A DNA stretch of 22,960 bases, taken from positions 1-22,960 of the IMG/VR virus record IMGVR_UViG_3300045999_007468. The stretch is one strand, 5' to 3'. The DNA is from a virus. This document shows positions 14,418 through 21,626 of the stretch, one piece after another. Every line of letters starts with the position of its first letter. Position 1 is the first letter of the stretch. The notes below the pieces were generated by a model. That model saw nothing but the letters and a program-made list of their open reading frames with translations, did not search any database and was not told the origin of the DNA. Made by a program: the position numbers and the translations under genes.

Positions 14418-15185
14418 TTATCCTAATTGTTCAAAATCATCATTTATATCTAATAAAAAATCATCAGTTACTCCTTGATCATTAGATAATATAATTTTTA
14501 TTTCACTACCGTATACTTTTTTATCTTTAACTTGGACAGTCTCTCCACTTTTAAACAACCCAATATCACTATTTAATGTAAATACATCTCCAACATTAAT
14601 TTGGCTTCCTTGGATTTCTTTTAGTTGATCTTCTTGGAGAATATCATCTAAAATTTCATTAATTTCTTTTTTTAATTCGTTAGTATTATCTGTAATTTTT
14701 TCTACTTCTTTAACATTAATTACTTTATAACCTATATTATACGGTTGATTAAGTTTATATGTTAAGTAATTTTTAATTGAAGTATTCTCACCATGTTCAT
14801 TAATATCATCTTGAGTAATAGATATTACTATATCATCAAAATCTTTTTCACCTTGATTATCTCTAAAAGCATAAAAAACTTTATATTTAGCTCCTAATTC
14901 AAGATCTCCTAAAAATGAAGGTTGATTTAATATTTTTTGATAGTATTCTTCAGCAGGAGTCATTTCATATAATTTTTCTTTAGCTTGACGGTAATTAAGT
15001 TTAACAATATTTTCTTTCTTTCCATTTCTTCTAATAGTTGTAAGTTCAATTATAAACCCATCATCAGAAAGTACCTTATGTTTCTCACCCATGTAAGTCA
15101 CTATATCACCTTCTTTAAACATAACCTCGTTTAAAGCTTTTTTAAGTTCTTCTTTTATTAATTGTCTTAAACTATTAAATTTCAT
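14418..15185 (-). CDS. Leader-bearing protein with two small beta-barrel-like modules
   Basis: The 255-residue protein starts with the leader MKFNSLRQLIKEELKKALNE, ending L-N-E at residues 18-20. A Tudor/SH3-like module follows (FKEGDIVTYMGEKHKVLSDDGFIIEL, 23-48), then a middle domain (about 85-165). A second charged helix, ELKKEINEILDDILQE (170-185), looks like an internal leader; it is followed by another SH3-like stretch (INVGDVFTLNSDIGLFKSGETVQV, 196-219). The protein therefore looks like two leader-plus-barrel units fused. It overlaps the upstream cupin-like gene by 4 nt (ATGA) and abuts the next gene. No catalytic motif is visible. A cleaved internal virion protein is inferred from the leader. 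Confidence 0.78.
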   Translation of the reverse strand: MKFNSLRQLIKEELKKALNEVMFKEGDIVTYMGEKHKVLSDDGFIIELTTIRRNGKKENIVKLNYRQAKEKLYEMTPAEEYYQKILNQPSFLGDLELGAKYKVFYAFRDNQGEKDFDDIVISITQDDINEHGENTSIKNYLTYKLNQPYNIGYKVINVKEVEKITDNTNELKKEINEILDDILQEDQLKEIQGSQINVGDVFTLNSDIGLFKSGETVQVKDKKVYGSEIKIILSNDQGVTDDFLLDINDDFEQLG

Positions 15186-15484
15186 GATTTATATATTTTT
15201 AATCTTAAATTTCCATCACCTTTAATAACACGATGCCATTGATGACGTTTTATAAATATTGGTTGGTTTAGTGAGGTTGGTAACTCGTTATCAAGTTGTA
15301 CTCCCCAATTTGTTTCTCCAAGTATTTCTATTGTTCTATCTTCATCATCACGGTGCCATAACAATTTAATTGGGTCTATATTTTCGTTAAATTCACGAAT
15401 AATATATTTGTCTGTAACTTCTATGTCAGTGTATGGTTTATTCACTTTCTTTACGCTCTTGCCAACCGTATGATACGCTATCAT
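15182..15484 (-). CDS. Cupin-like small phage protein (100 aa)
   Basis: The 100-residue protein has a core, LLWHRDDEDRTIEILGETNW ... QPIFIKRHQWHRVIKGDGNL, with the spacing of a single small cupin barrel. Two His-containing strands (WHRDDEDR near 43-50; HQWHRVIKG near 81-89) could bind a metal. I recall phage proteins with WHRDxxDR and HRxIKG motifs, but no known substrate. The only ATG is at 15484, giving a 47-nt overlap with the upstream Cys-rich gene in a different frame. No alternative start lies after that gene's stop without losing conserved sequence. It lacks the L-x-E leader of its neighbours, so it may act in the cytoplasm or as partner of the HiPIP-like protein. Confidence 0.75.
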   Translation of the reverse strand: MIAYHTVGKSVKKVNKPYTDIEVTDKYIIREFNENIDPIKLLWHRDDEDRTIEILGETNWGVQLDNELPTSLNQPIFIKRHQWHRVIKGDGNLRLKIYKS

Positions 15485-15875
15485 TTGTTATTGGCCCACC
15501 AGCGGCCCATGTATAACAAGTACGAGCAGAGTGGCATTTAAAATGGTGCATCCAGCAATAACCTAATTTACCATCCTTATCGCTAAGTTTACCTGGCATA
15601 CATTTTTCCATTCTTGGGGAGATATCGAATGCTGCGCAATTACCACAATTAGATTGTTTTGCAATTTCTGGTTCAGTATTCCATTTTTTAGCATATTCTT
15701 CCCAGTATTTCTCATCATTAAGGTTTAAAGGGCCATATTTGATGTAATCTGCTTCAATAGCTGAATTTCTATTTTTAGTATTTAATTCTAAATCTTGAGT
15801 AGGTAAAGGACAAGCCATAGCTGCTTCATATAATTTACCTTCGGCTAAATATTTTTTTAAATCAAAGTTATCCAT
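15438..15875 (-). CDS. Leader-bearing Cys-rich protein with HiPIP-like iron-sulfur motif
   Basis: The 145-residue product begins MDNFDLKKYLAEGKLYE, with L-x-E at residues 10-12 and a second site ending at E17. The body, from CPLPTQDLELNTKNRN, has seven Cys. Four (C77, C80, C92, C107) sit in NCGNCAAF ... CMPGKLSDKDGKLGYC. This recalls high-potential iron-sulfur proteins (C-x2-C ... C-x-x-PGK ... GWC). C114 and C120 and H110-H111 follow. A [4Fe-4S] or other metal site is therefore plausible but not proven. Its first 26 nt of coding sequence are identical to the start of the gene at 20998. It follows the 1073-residue gene by 10 nt and overlaps the cupin-like gene by 47 nt. A redox or structural role inside the virion is inferred. 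Confidence 0.8.
   Translation of the reverse strand: MDNFDLKKYLAEGKLYEAAMACPLPTQDLELNTKNRNSAIEADYIKYGPLNLNDEKYWEEYAKKWNTEPEIAKQSNCGNCAAFDISPRMEKCMPGKLSDKDGKLGYCWMHHFKCHSARTCYTWAAGGPITNDSVSYGWQERKESE
15850..15875. repeat. 26-nt direct repeat, copy 1 (leader module)
   Basis: Identical to 20973-20998. It encodes the first nine residues of the leader (MDNFDLKKY) in the same codons, in front of an unrelated protein body. Upstream non-coding sequence differs. Confidence 0.9.
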
Positions 15876-15885
15876 ATTATTTTAA

Positions 15886-18800
15886 TTATTCTATTTTTAA
15901 GTCTTTAAGATTATATATTCTGTTAAAGTCATCATCTTCAGATGGGTACCCTAAATAAAGTGGTTGGCCTCCTAGCTCTGAATCCCCGGAAATGTTGTCT
16001 TTTACTACTTTTCCAGATTCATCAACTAATACCCAAGAATCGTATTGGTAATCTTTTGTTGATTTAGGTAGGAGAATATATGTTTTGTCTCCATCTTTAA
16101 TTAGGAAAGGTAAAGCCCATAATAAAGTTTGATATTGAAGATTCTTATTAAACTTTTCTGCTAATTCAATAATTGCTTTTCTTTCAGCTGGGGATAAATC
16201 ACTCCATTGTTTTTGACTGAATGGTATGGTATTAACTTCTTGTTCAGGCATGTTTGATGTGTTCTCTAAAGCTTCATCGCTTATGTTTGTTTGAGAGCCA
16301 AATTCCCAAGAATCAAATAATTTAGAGTATATCTCAAATAATTTTCTAAGTTTATCATTTTTAATATACTTAATAGCAGATTTAGGTAAATAATCTAAAT
16401 TTTTTAATTGTTTTTCAACATATTTTTCTGCTATATTATCTCCAAAATATTTTTCAATATACTCAAAAGTTAAATTATTATCATATTTTTCTAAATATTT
16501 TTGCTTAGCTTCTTCATCTAGATATTGTATAAATGGTAGTGGTAATGGATCATTAGGATAATATCTAGAACTAACAACAGCGTAACGTTTAGCTAAAGCT
16601 TCATTATTTTTTAAAGCAACATATGGGAATTTCTGTCTATTATCAATAGCAATATTAGCTAAAGTTGTAGACCTACCTTCATAATTTATTTTATATTGAG
16701 GTAATATTTCTAAGATGTCAGGAGTAAGTTTATTTTGAGATGCTTTACCTTGAACATATTGGATTTTTTCATCTTGGGATAATTCTTTAAAATCACTTAA
16801 AGATAAATTTTTTCCAGAAGCAAATTTTCTACTACGTTCAACTGGGGAGAGACCAATAGGTTTAAAATAATCTTTTAATCCTTTAATTTTAGCCCATGTA
16901 TCAGCAGGTACAATATCTTTTATACCTTCCCATCCTTTATCTTTAGTATTAATATCACCTCTATTATTTGCTCCTGTTACTATGTATTCTTTACCATCTA
17001 ATGATACTTGAATTACAAATGCATGCCACTCGTCATCAAACGGAGCATGCTGCGGAGTTGAAGGTTTATTTCTATCAAAGACAAAATAAAATGTAGGAGT
17101 TTGTTCTTTAAATCTGTAAGTATCATACATGGTGTTTCCTGTCTGGGTTACACACCATCCGTATTTTTTTCTTTTATTTTCAGGGTTTATAGGGTTATAA
17201 GATATACATTTATGAACATCGTCTCCTTTATAAATCTCAATCCCGTTTTTATCGTATATTTTATCTGCGTCAGTTGATACTAAATTTTCTTCTCCTTCTT
17301 CTGCTGTTTTTTGTGAAGGGAATAAAGCATCCATCATTTGTTCAAATGCAGACCATGACCAAACTCTAGGGTCTAAATAAGCATTATTAGATAATAATTT
17401 TTTAGGTATAAAGTTTAAAACTTCTTCTTTTGTAAATCCTTCATCTTCTAAACCTTCTTGTGCTGCTAATTTTAATTTATCTTTATTAGCTATAAAACGA
17501 GCAACATATGATTGAGCAGTAGGTTTATCTACTTCACCTTGTTGAACAAATTTATTAACAGCATCCTTTTTAACTTTGTCAGGATTTTCAGGTAATGATC
17601 TGATTAATTTAACCATATCATCAAATGAATATTTGTCTATATTAAGGTAGTTTTGTCCTTTTTTTAATTCATCAGGTAAAACAACTATTTCTAATTTTTG
17701 AGCTAATCCTGATTTGATTTGATCAAAACGTTGAATTAATTGTTTAGCTAAATTATCATCAACTTTTGGGTTTTCTTTTTTCCAACGTTCAATAGTAGTC
17801 GCTATAGTTTTTTCTGAGTATTCATTGAGTAATTTTTCAGATAATACTTTAGTGTATTTTTTTAAGTTACTATTAATTGTAGTTTTAATTTCTTTGTTAA
17901 AAGATTCTAAAAATGATTCTGTAAATGATTTACTTGTTTTGATTTCATTTGTTGTCGGTCTATCTTGAACAACATCCATAAATTCTAAAAATGATAAAAA
18001 GCTATCTGGGTCTCCCCATGCTTCTTCCATGCCCTCATCTTGACTAAGAAATTTTTTTATATCACTTATAGATATTGTTCTATTATCTTGAGTAGCTTCT
18101 CTAAACATTGTTATAGCATCAGCTACATCTTCACCAAGTTCATACCTAATATCTTCATAGTTTTGGTTTAACCAAGGTTTAAATTCAGGGTTAAGAAAAT
18201 ATCTACGTTCTGGTCTACTTACTTTAATTTCATCAAGGTTCCCTAGATTAAAATCTTTTATAATGTTTTGTTTTAGGACTTCATTATCTGCATTATTGTA
18301 GTAATATCCTGAATATTCATGGTATTTGGATTTAAATGTAGGGGATATTAAAAATGTTTGTCCTGCACCGGGGGTTGAGGTTTCTTTTCTAGCTAGGATT
18401 AATGGGATGTTATTATATTCTCCAAGTATATAAAAAGATTTTGCTGCTTTTCCTTTTCTAGGGACTATCCCAACATATACTTTAGCAGGTTCTATTCCTA
18501 ATATATCATTGAATAATTTTAAAGCGTTTTGTTTAGTAGTAGAAGATAATAAATTTGAACCTTCATTCCATGTTAATTCTACTCCTTGTTCTTTCCCACT
18601 AAGATTAATTTTACCTAATTTTAAATTCAAAGGTAATATCTCTTTATTTGTTATTTGTTTAAGATTCTTTTTAGCATCAGCTAAAGAAACTAATTTAGGA
18701 TCTACAGAAGGTTTATTTATTTTTATTTCATTAATAGTAGGAATTAAATCAACACCTGATATTCTATTTAATGGGATCCTATAAGAATCAAAACTAGATT

Positions 18801-19107
18801 CAGTGCTATGTTTAGATAATACACTTTCTGCTATAGACAAATTTGTTTCATATTCATTATATGCTGCTTCTATTTCTTCTTCAGGAGCTCCTCCTCCAAA
18901 ACTAGGTTCGGGGATATAAACTTCTAAATATTCATTATCATTATCATCTACTTCAACATCTACATGAGCATCTATAATAGTATATCTTTTATCCCAGCCA
19001 TAATAATTGTCAAATATGTATTTTTCATCAGCTAATAAAGCCCAATCATCACCTTTTTTTATTATTCGAAGTGGAGATATCTTATTTATTTTTATTTCAT
19101 TAAACAT
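15886..19107 (-). CDS. Large multidomain leader-operon protein with repeated NEIKI motifs (1073 aa)
   Basis: At 1073 residues this is the largest gene in the window. It starts MFNEIKINKISP. Related motifs recur at residues 125-133 (INEIKINKP), 290-298 (LDEIKVSRP) and 386-393 (TNEIKTSK), dividing the N-terminal part into segments of 96-165 residues. A mid-region domain (about 612-735) holds HKCISYNP, YGWCVTQTGNTMYDTYRF, PTFYFVFD and EWHAFVIQV. I recall this Trp-Cys / TFYFV combination from large environmental phage proteins, but know no activity. Residues 790-935 are Tyr/Lys-rich and repeat-like. A C-terminal domain (about 960-1070) follows. No signal peptide or membrane helix is visible. The multidomain build and leader-type motifs suggest a virion-packaged, possibly protease-processed effector polyprotein; this is inference. 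Confidence 0.8.
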   Translation of the reverse strand: MFNEIKINKISPLRIIKKGDDWALLADEKYIFDNYYGWDKRYTIIDAHVDVEVDDNDNEYLEVYIPEPSFGGGAPEEEIEAAYNEYETNLSIAESVLSKHSTESSFDSYRIPLNRISGVDLIPTINEIKINKPSVDPKLVSLADAKKNLKQITNKEILPLNLKLGKINLSGKEQGVELTWNEGSNLLSSTTKQNALKLFNDILGIEPAKVYVGIVPRKGKAAKSFYILGEYNNIPLILARKETSTPGAGQTFLISPTFKSKYHEYSGYYYNNADNEVLKQNIIKDFNLGNLDEIKVSRPERRYFLNPEFKPWLNQNYEDIRYELGEDVADAITMFREATQDNRTISISDIKKFLSQDEGMEEAWGDPDSFLSFLEFMDVVQDRPTTNEIKTSKSFTESFLESFNKEIKTTINSNLKKYTKVLSEKLLNEYSEKTIATTIERWKKENPKVDDNLAKQLIQRFDQIKSGLAQKLEIVVLPDELKKGQNYLNIDKYSFDDMVKLIRSLPENPDKVKKDAVNKFVQQGEVDKPTAQSYVARFIANKDKLKLAAQEGLEDEGFTKEEVLNFIPKKLLSNNAYLDPRVWSWSAFEQMMDALFPSQKTAEEGEENLVSTDADKIYDKNGIEIYKGDDVHKCISYNPINPENKRKKYGWCVTQTGNTMYDTYRFKEQTPTFYFVFDRNKPSTPQHAPFDDEWHAFVIQVSLDGKEYIVTGANNRGDINTKDKGWEGIKDIVPADTWAKIKGLKDYFKPIGLSPVERSRKFASGKNLSLSDFKELSQDEKIQYVQGKASQNKLTPDILEILPQYKINYEGRSTTLANIAIDNRQKFPYVALKNNEALAKRYAVVSSRYYPNDPLPLPFIQYLDEEAKQKYLEKYDNNLTFEYIEKYFGDNIAEKYVEKQLKNLDYLPKSAIKYIKNDKLRKLFEIYSKLFDSWEFGSQTNISDEALENTSNMPEQEVNTIPFSQKQWSDLSPAERKAIIELAEKFNKNLQYQTLLWALPFLIKDGDKTYILLPKSTKDYQYDSWVLVDESGKVVKDNISGDSELGGQPLYLGYPSEDDDFNRIYNLKDLKIE

Positions 19108-19121
19108 ATTTACTAGTTTAA

Positions 19122-20174
19122 TTATTTAAGACCTGCTAATTTTTTCATTCGGTCAAAATTTTCATTTAATCCTGTTAAACCAGTATCGTCTTTAGTTAAA
19201 TCACTTTTAATATCTTTAAGAGTATCATTAACCCATTTTTCTTGAGCTGGGGTTAAAGAGTCTTGGATTAGGTTTTCTATGAATGATTTAAATTCAGGGG
19301 TGCTTAGTTTATATATTTCTACAAATAAGTACTCTCTCATTCTAGGGTCATTATATTCACTGCTGATATATAATTTATTAACAGCATCATATATAAATTT
19401 TCCATAACGAAGATCATCAGGTTCATTCTCTAATTTATCTACATTGGCTACAGCTCGTGTATTAGCTTCTAAATCATCTCCAAAACCATGTTCAGATATA
19501 AGTTCATATAAACCTTTAATAATTTCATGTACTAAAAATGAAAAATTATCACCCCATGCTTTTATAACTAACTCATCAGTTTCTTCATCATATCCACCTT
19601 CTGATTCGCCTCCTTCTACTTTATCCTGTTGGGCTAACATTGCTAATAACATAGCGATAGCTTCTTCATCATCATAAATTCCAAAAGCAGAATTAAGTAA
19701 TTTATTATATTGTTGAAGTAAATCTTCATCAATTTGGCCTAAAGCATCACCAAATAAATTTATAGCATACGCTCCACGAATTGAACTACCTTGAGTAATA
19801 CCATTAATAATACGACGTTTTTCATCTTCAGGCATCTCAATTTCAGGGATGTCAGGAACAGGAAGTAAAGGTTTTTCTCCACTTCCCATTTCCATAGGAG
19901 GTGCTCCTATTTTAGCTATGATTTTAATGTTTTGATCTTCAATTATAGGATAAGCTTCTTTAACTAAATCTACAGCTAATTTTTCTAATTCAGGAATATA
20001 TGGTTGTTCTATTTCTGCTATACTACCAAGAAGTTGACCAGTAGATCTCATCACCTGCATTAAGTTCTGGTTTCCTAAAAGTTTTTTTCTACTTTCTTCA
20101 GATTTTTTCTTTAGGATATCTACTACTTTTGGTGGGAAGAATTTTTCGTATTGTGCTTCAGTAATATTTTTCAT
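19122..20174 (-). CDS. Conserved phage protein with C-terminal LNENFDRMKKLAG tag (350 aa)
   Basis: The 350-residue acidic, mostly helical protein starts MKNITEAQYEKFFPPKVVDIL. It has a Pro-rich stretch (101-114), a helical block with FSFLVHEIIKGLYELISEHG (211-230), and ends LNENFDRMKKLAGLK (336-350). HEIIKG lacks the second His of HExxH, so a metalloprotease call is not supported. I recall the ending (n.xRMqkLAGl) as a short tag at the ends of many environmental phage proteins; it contains L-N-E and may be a C-terminal version of the leader/cleavage signal. The start overlaps the nucleotidyltransferase-like gene by 17 nt, and the next gene follows after 14 nt. I recall homologous proteins in environmental T4-like phages, of unknown function. 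Confidence 0.78.
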   Translation of the reverse strand: MKNITEAQYEKFFPPKVVDILKKKSEESRKKLLGNQNLMQVMRSTGQLLGSIAEIEQPYIPELEKLAVDLVKEAYPIIEDQNIKIIAKIGAPPMEMGSGEKPLLPVPDIPEIEMPEDEKRRIINGITQGSSIRGAYAINLFGDALGQIDEDLLQQYNKLLNSAFGIYDDEEAIAMLLAMLAQQDKVEGGESEGGYDEETDELVIKAWGDNFSFLVHEIIKGLYELISEHGFGDDLEANTRAVANVDKLENEPDDLRYGKFIYDAVNKLYISSEYNDPRMREYLFVEIYKLSTPEFKSFIENLIQDSLTPAQEKWVNDTLKDIKSDLTKDDTGLTGLNENFDRMKKLAGLK

Positions 20175-20544
20175 TATAATATTTTAAATCATTTATATGT
20201 TTTTCTTTAACTATATTTTCTTTTTTTAACTTCCATTGATATACTTCATCAACAGGAGATAATTTTAAAATATGTCCATCATAAATATGTTCAACATATT
20301 GAGCATTTGGATTTATAAATAAATCAAATTTTAACCCATTATGTTTATATGTTTTTATTCTACGTTTTTCTTTTTTTACTTCAAATAAATCATAAATATG
20401 AATACGATTTGTTGAAATAATGTCTATATCTTTAGGTATTCTATACGGTATAATTCCTTGCAATATCAATGAAACACTTCCTCCAATGTATATGTTAGGG
20501 TATTTTTGTTGGAATTTAGCGAGTAAGGCTACTTCCATCTTCAT
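20158..20544 (-). CDS. Nucleotidyltransferase-fold protein (MNT/AbiEii-like)
   Basis: The chosen ATG at 20544 gives 128 residues starting MKMEVALLAKFQQKYP; the ATG at 20538 is equally possible. The frame is open further upstream to 20613, but that part lies inside the preceding gene and reads as low-quality sequence. The core YIGGSVSLILQGIIPYRIPKDIDII has the GGS...D-x-D arrangement of minimal nucleotidyltransferases. A third acidic residue could be the D of LKFDLFINP. The C-terminal KHINDLKYY resembles the K/R-H-x-x-DL ending of AbiEii-like families. It overlaps the upstream gene by 29 nt and the next by 17 nt. It has no L-x-E leader. Transfer of a nucleotide to a protein or RNA target is possible; the target is unknown. 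Confidence 0.65.
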   Translation of the reverse strand: MKMEVALLAKFQQKYPNIYIGGSVSLILQGIIPYRIPKDIDIISTNRIHIYDLFEVKKEKRRIKTYKHNGLKFDLFINPNAQYVEHIYDGHILKLSPVDEVYQWKLKKENIVKEKHINDLKYYNEKYY

Positions 20545-20998
20545 CAAAATGTTTAAGATCAGGATAATATTCACCTTTATTATCAAACCATCCCGCATTT
20601 TCTCCATCATCACTTAAAGGAGCTGTTCTTATTTCTATAACCCCATCAGTAGTAATTGTTATTTTAGTATCATATGAGTTTGAAGGTGCTCCAGGAGCTG
20701 GGGAGAAATTAGCCCAGGCTTTAATAAGGTATATTCCTGGTTTTAGATTGTTTATAATGTTTTGAAATGCTATGTATTGTGGGTCATCAGGATTGTCTCC
20801 CATTCTTTCTAGGTCATAATTTTCTCCGTCTGGTTCAAGGATGCCTTCAGGGCTAGAACTTTCTAAATACCCATCAGTAAAAAGATTTAGATCATTTATA
20901 TATTGTTTTGGGAACAATCGGCCTGAACCAGGGTTTATAGTTATTTCGTTTAAAAGTGGGTTATTATTTAAGTATTTTTTTAAATCAAAGTTATCCAT
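20516..20998 (-). CDS. Leader-bearing protein of unknown function (160 aa)
   Basis: The 160-residue product starts MDNFDLKKYLNNNPLLNE (L-N-E at 16-18) followed by ITINPGSG, so it combines the MDNFDLKKYL leader with the NEI-type motif. The body is acidic and Pro/Asp/Gly-rich. A beta-rich part, NLKPGIYLIKAWANFSP and TKITITTDGVIEIRTAP, resembles a small beta-sandwich. It has no Cys or catalytic signature. Its first 26 nt are identical to those of the HiPIP-like gene at 15875, although the bodies are unrelated. The start overlaps the upstream stop by one base (TAATG), and the 3' end overlaps the nucleotidyltransferase-like gene. A virion-internal role is inferred from the leader. Confidence 0.78.
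   Translation of the reverse strand: MDNFDLKKYLNNNPLLNEITINPGSGRLFPKQYINDLNLFTDGYLESSSPEGILEPDGENYDLERMGDNPDDPQYIAFQNIINNLKPGIYLIKAWANFSPAPGAPSNSYDTKITITTDGVIEIRTAPLSDDGENAGWFDNKGEYYPDLKHFDEDGSSLTR
20973..20998. repeat. 26-nt direct repeat, copy 2 (leader module)
   Basis: Identical to 15850-15875, beginning exactly at the ATG on the minus strand and ending within the leader. The two copies are about 5.1 kb apart in the same operon and orientation. Confidence 0.9.
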
Positions 20999-21258
20999 TA
21001 GTTAAGTTTTTTAAAACGTTGTACAATTTTATTTACAATTTCTTGGTCTTCCCCTTCATACATAGCTTTTGCTGGTCGTGTTTTAGGGATAACACTAGGT
21101 TTACCAGGGCGTAATGTACGACGTTTTTCTTCAGATGGTGGAGCACCTGGGATTGTTTCTCTACTTGGTTTAGTAGGAGCTGTAGTTGGTTGATTTTTTT
21201 CTGAGAGAATGGCTTTAATCTCTTCTTTAATCATTTTTTTTAATAGGTCTTTTTTCAT
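20998..21258 (-). CDS. Leader plus basic Pro-rich peptide (86 aa), probable internal head peptide
   Basis: The 86-residue product starts MKKDLLKKMIKEEIKAILSE, ending L-S-E at residues 18-20. A Pro/Thr/Arg/Lys-rich segment follows (KRRTLRPGKPSVIPKTRPAK) and the C-terminal helix EIVNKIVQRFKKLN. Counting charged residues after the predicted cut gives a net charge of about +8, consistent with DNA contact inside the capsid, as for small T4 internal proteins. No enzymatic motif is present. It follows its upstream neighbour by 10 nt and overlaps the next gene by one base. It is the cleanest leader-plus-basic-cargo example in the window. Function inferred from composition and leader only. Confidence 0.78.
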   Translation of the reverse strand: MKKDLLKKMIKEEIKAILSEKNQPTTAPTKPSRETIPGAPPSEEKRRTLRPGKPSVIPKTRPAKAMYEGEDQEIVNKIVQRFKKLN

Positions 21259-21268
21259 ATTTTATTTA

Positions 21269-21625
21269 TTAAAATTTTGTAGCTATGAAATATTCACTTT
21301 CATCAGTTACTAAAACTATAGCGTTTCTATAATCTACTATAGGGGTTAAACTCTCTCCTATAATCATGATATCCCCAGGTTTAATAGTATTGTAATAATT
21401 AGTTATTTTAGTAATGTATTCTGCTGGGTTATCTATTCCGAAGTCATCAACAAGTAAATCTTCAAGAGAATCATAAATATCTCCTTCTATAAATTCATCT
21501 AATGTATCATGTTGAATTAAATATGTCAACATAGTTTCATCTAGATTAAGCATATCTTCAAATGCTTTTCTTTTATTTAAAGCTGGGCTGATTTTGATTT
21601 CTTTAAGTATACTTATTAGTTTCAT
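21269..21625 (-). CDS. Small acidic leader-bearing protein (118 aa)
   Basis: The 118-residue product starts MKLISILKEIKISP, a short leader with L-K-E at residues 7-9 that also contains the EIKI motif of the 1073-residue protein. The body is acidic: a helical N-terminal half (about 20-80, with EDMLNLDETMLTYLIQHDTL) and a beta-rich end, PGDIMIIGESLTPIVDYRNA and IVLVTDESEYFIATKF. I recognise no family. It starts one base after the upstream stop and precedes the basic 86-residue gene by 10 nt. An internal virion or accessory role is inferred from its place in the operon. Confidence 0.72.
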   Translation of the reverse strand: MKLISILKEIKISPALNKRKAFEDMLNLDETMLTYLIQHDTLDEFIEGDIYDSLEDLLVDDFGIDNPAEYITKITNYYNTIKPGDIMIIGESLTPIVDYRNAIVLVTDESEYFIATKF

Positions 21626-21626
21626 A

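Noticed and set aside
16900-17275. WCVTQ / TFYFVFD domain of the 1073-residue protein as an ADP-ribosyltransferase
   Set aside because: No convincing R-S-E or H-Y-E triad could be placed; the domain is left as unknown.
19500-19545. HEIIKG in the 350-residue protein as a zinc-protease motif
   Set aside because: The second His of HExxH is missing and no third ligand is evident.
20545-20613. Upstream extension of the nucleotidyltransferase-like gene
   Set aside because: It falls inside the preceding gene and adds a Met/Ile-rich tail unlike the family; the ATG at 20544 or 20538 is more likely.
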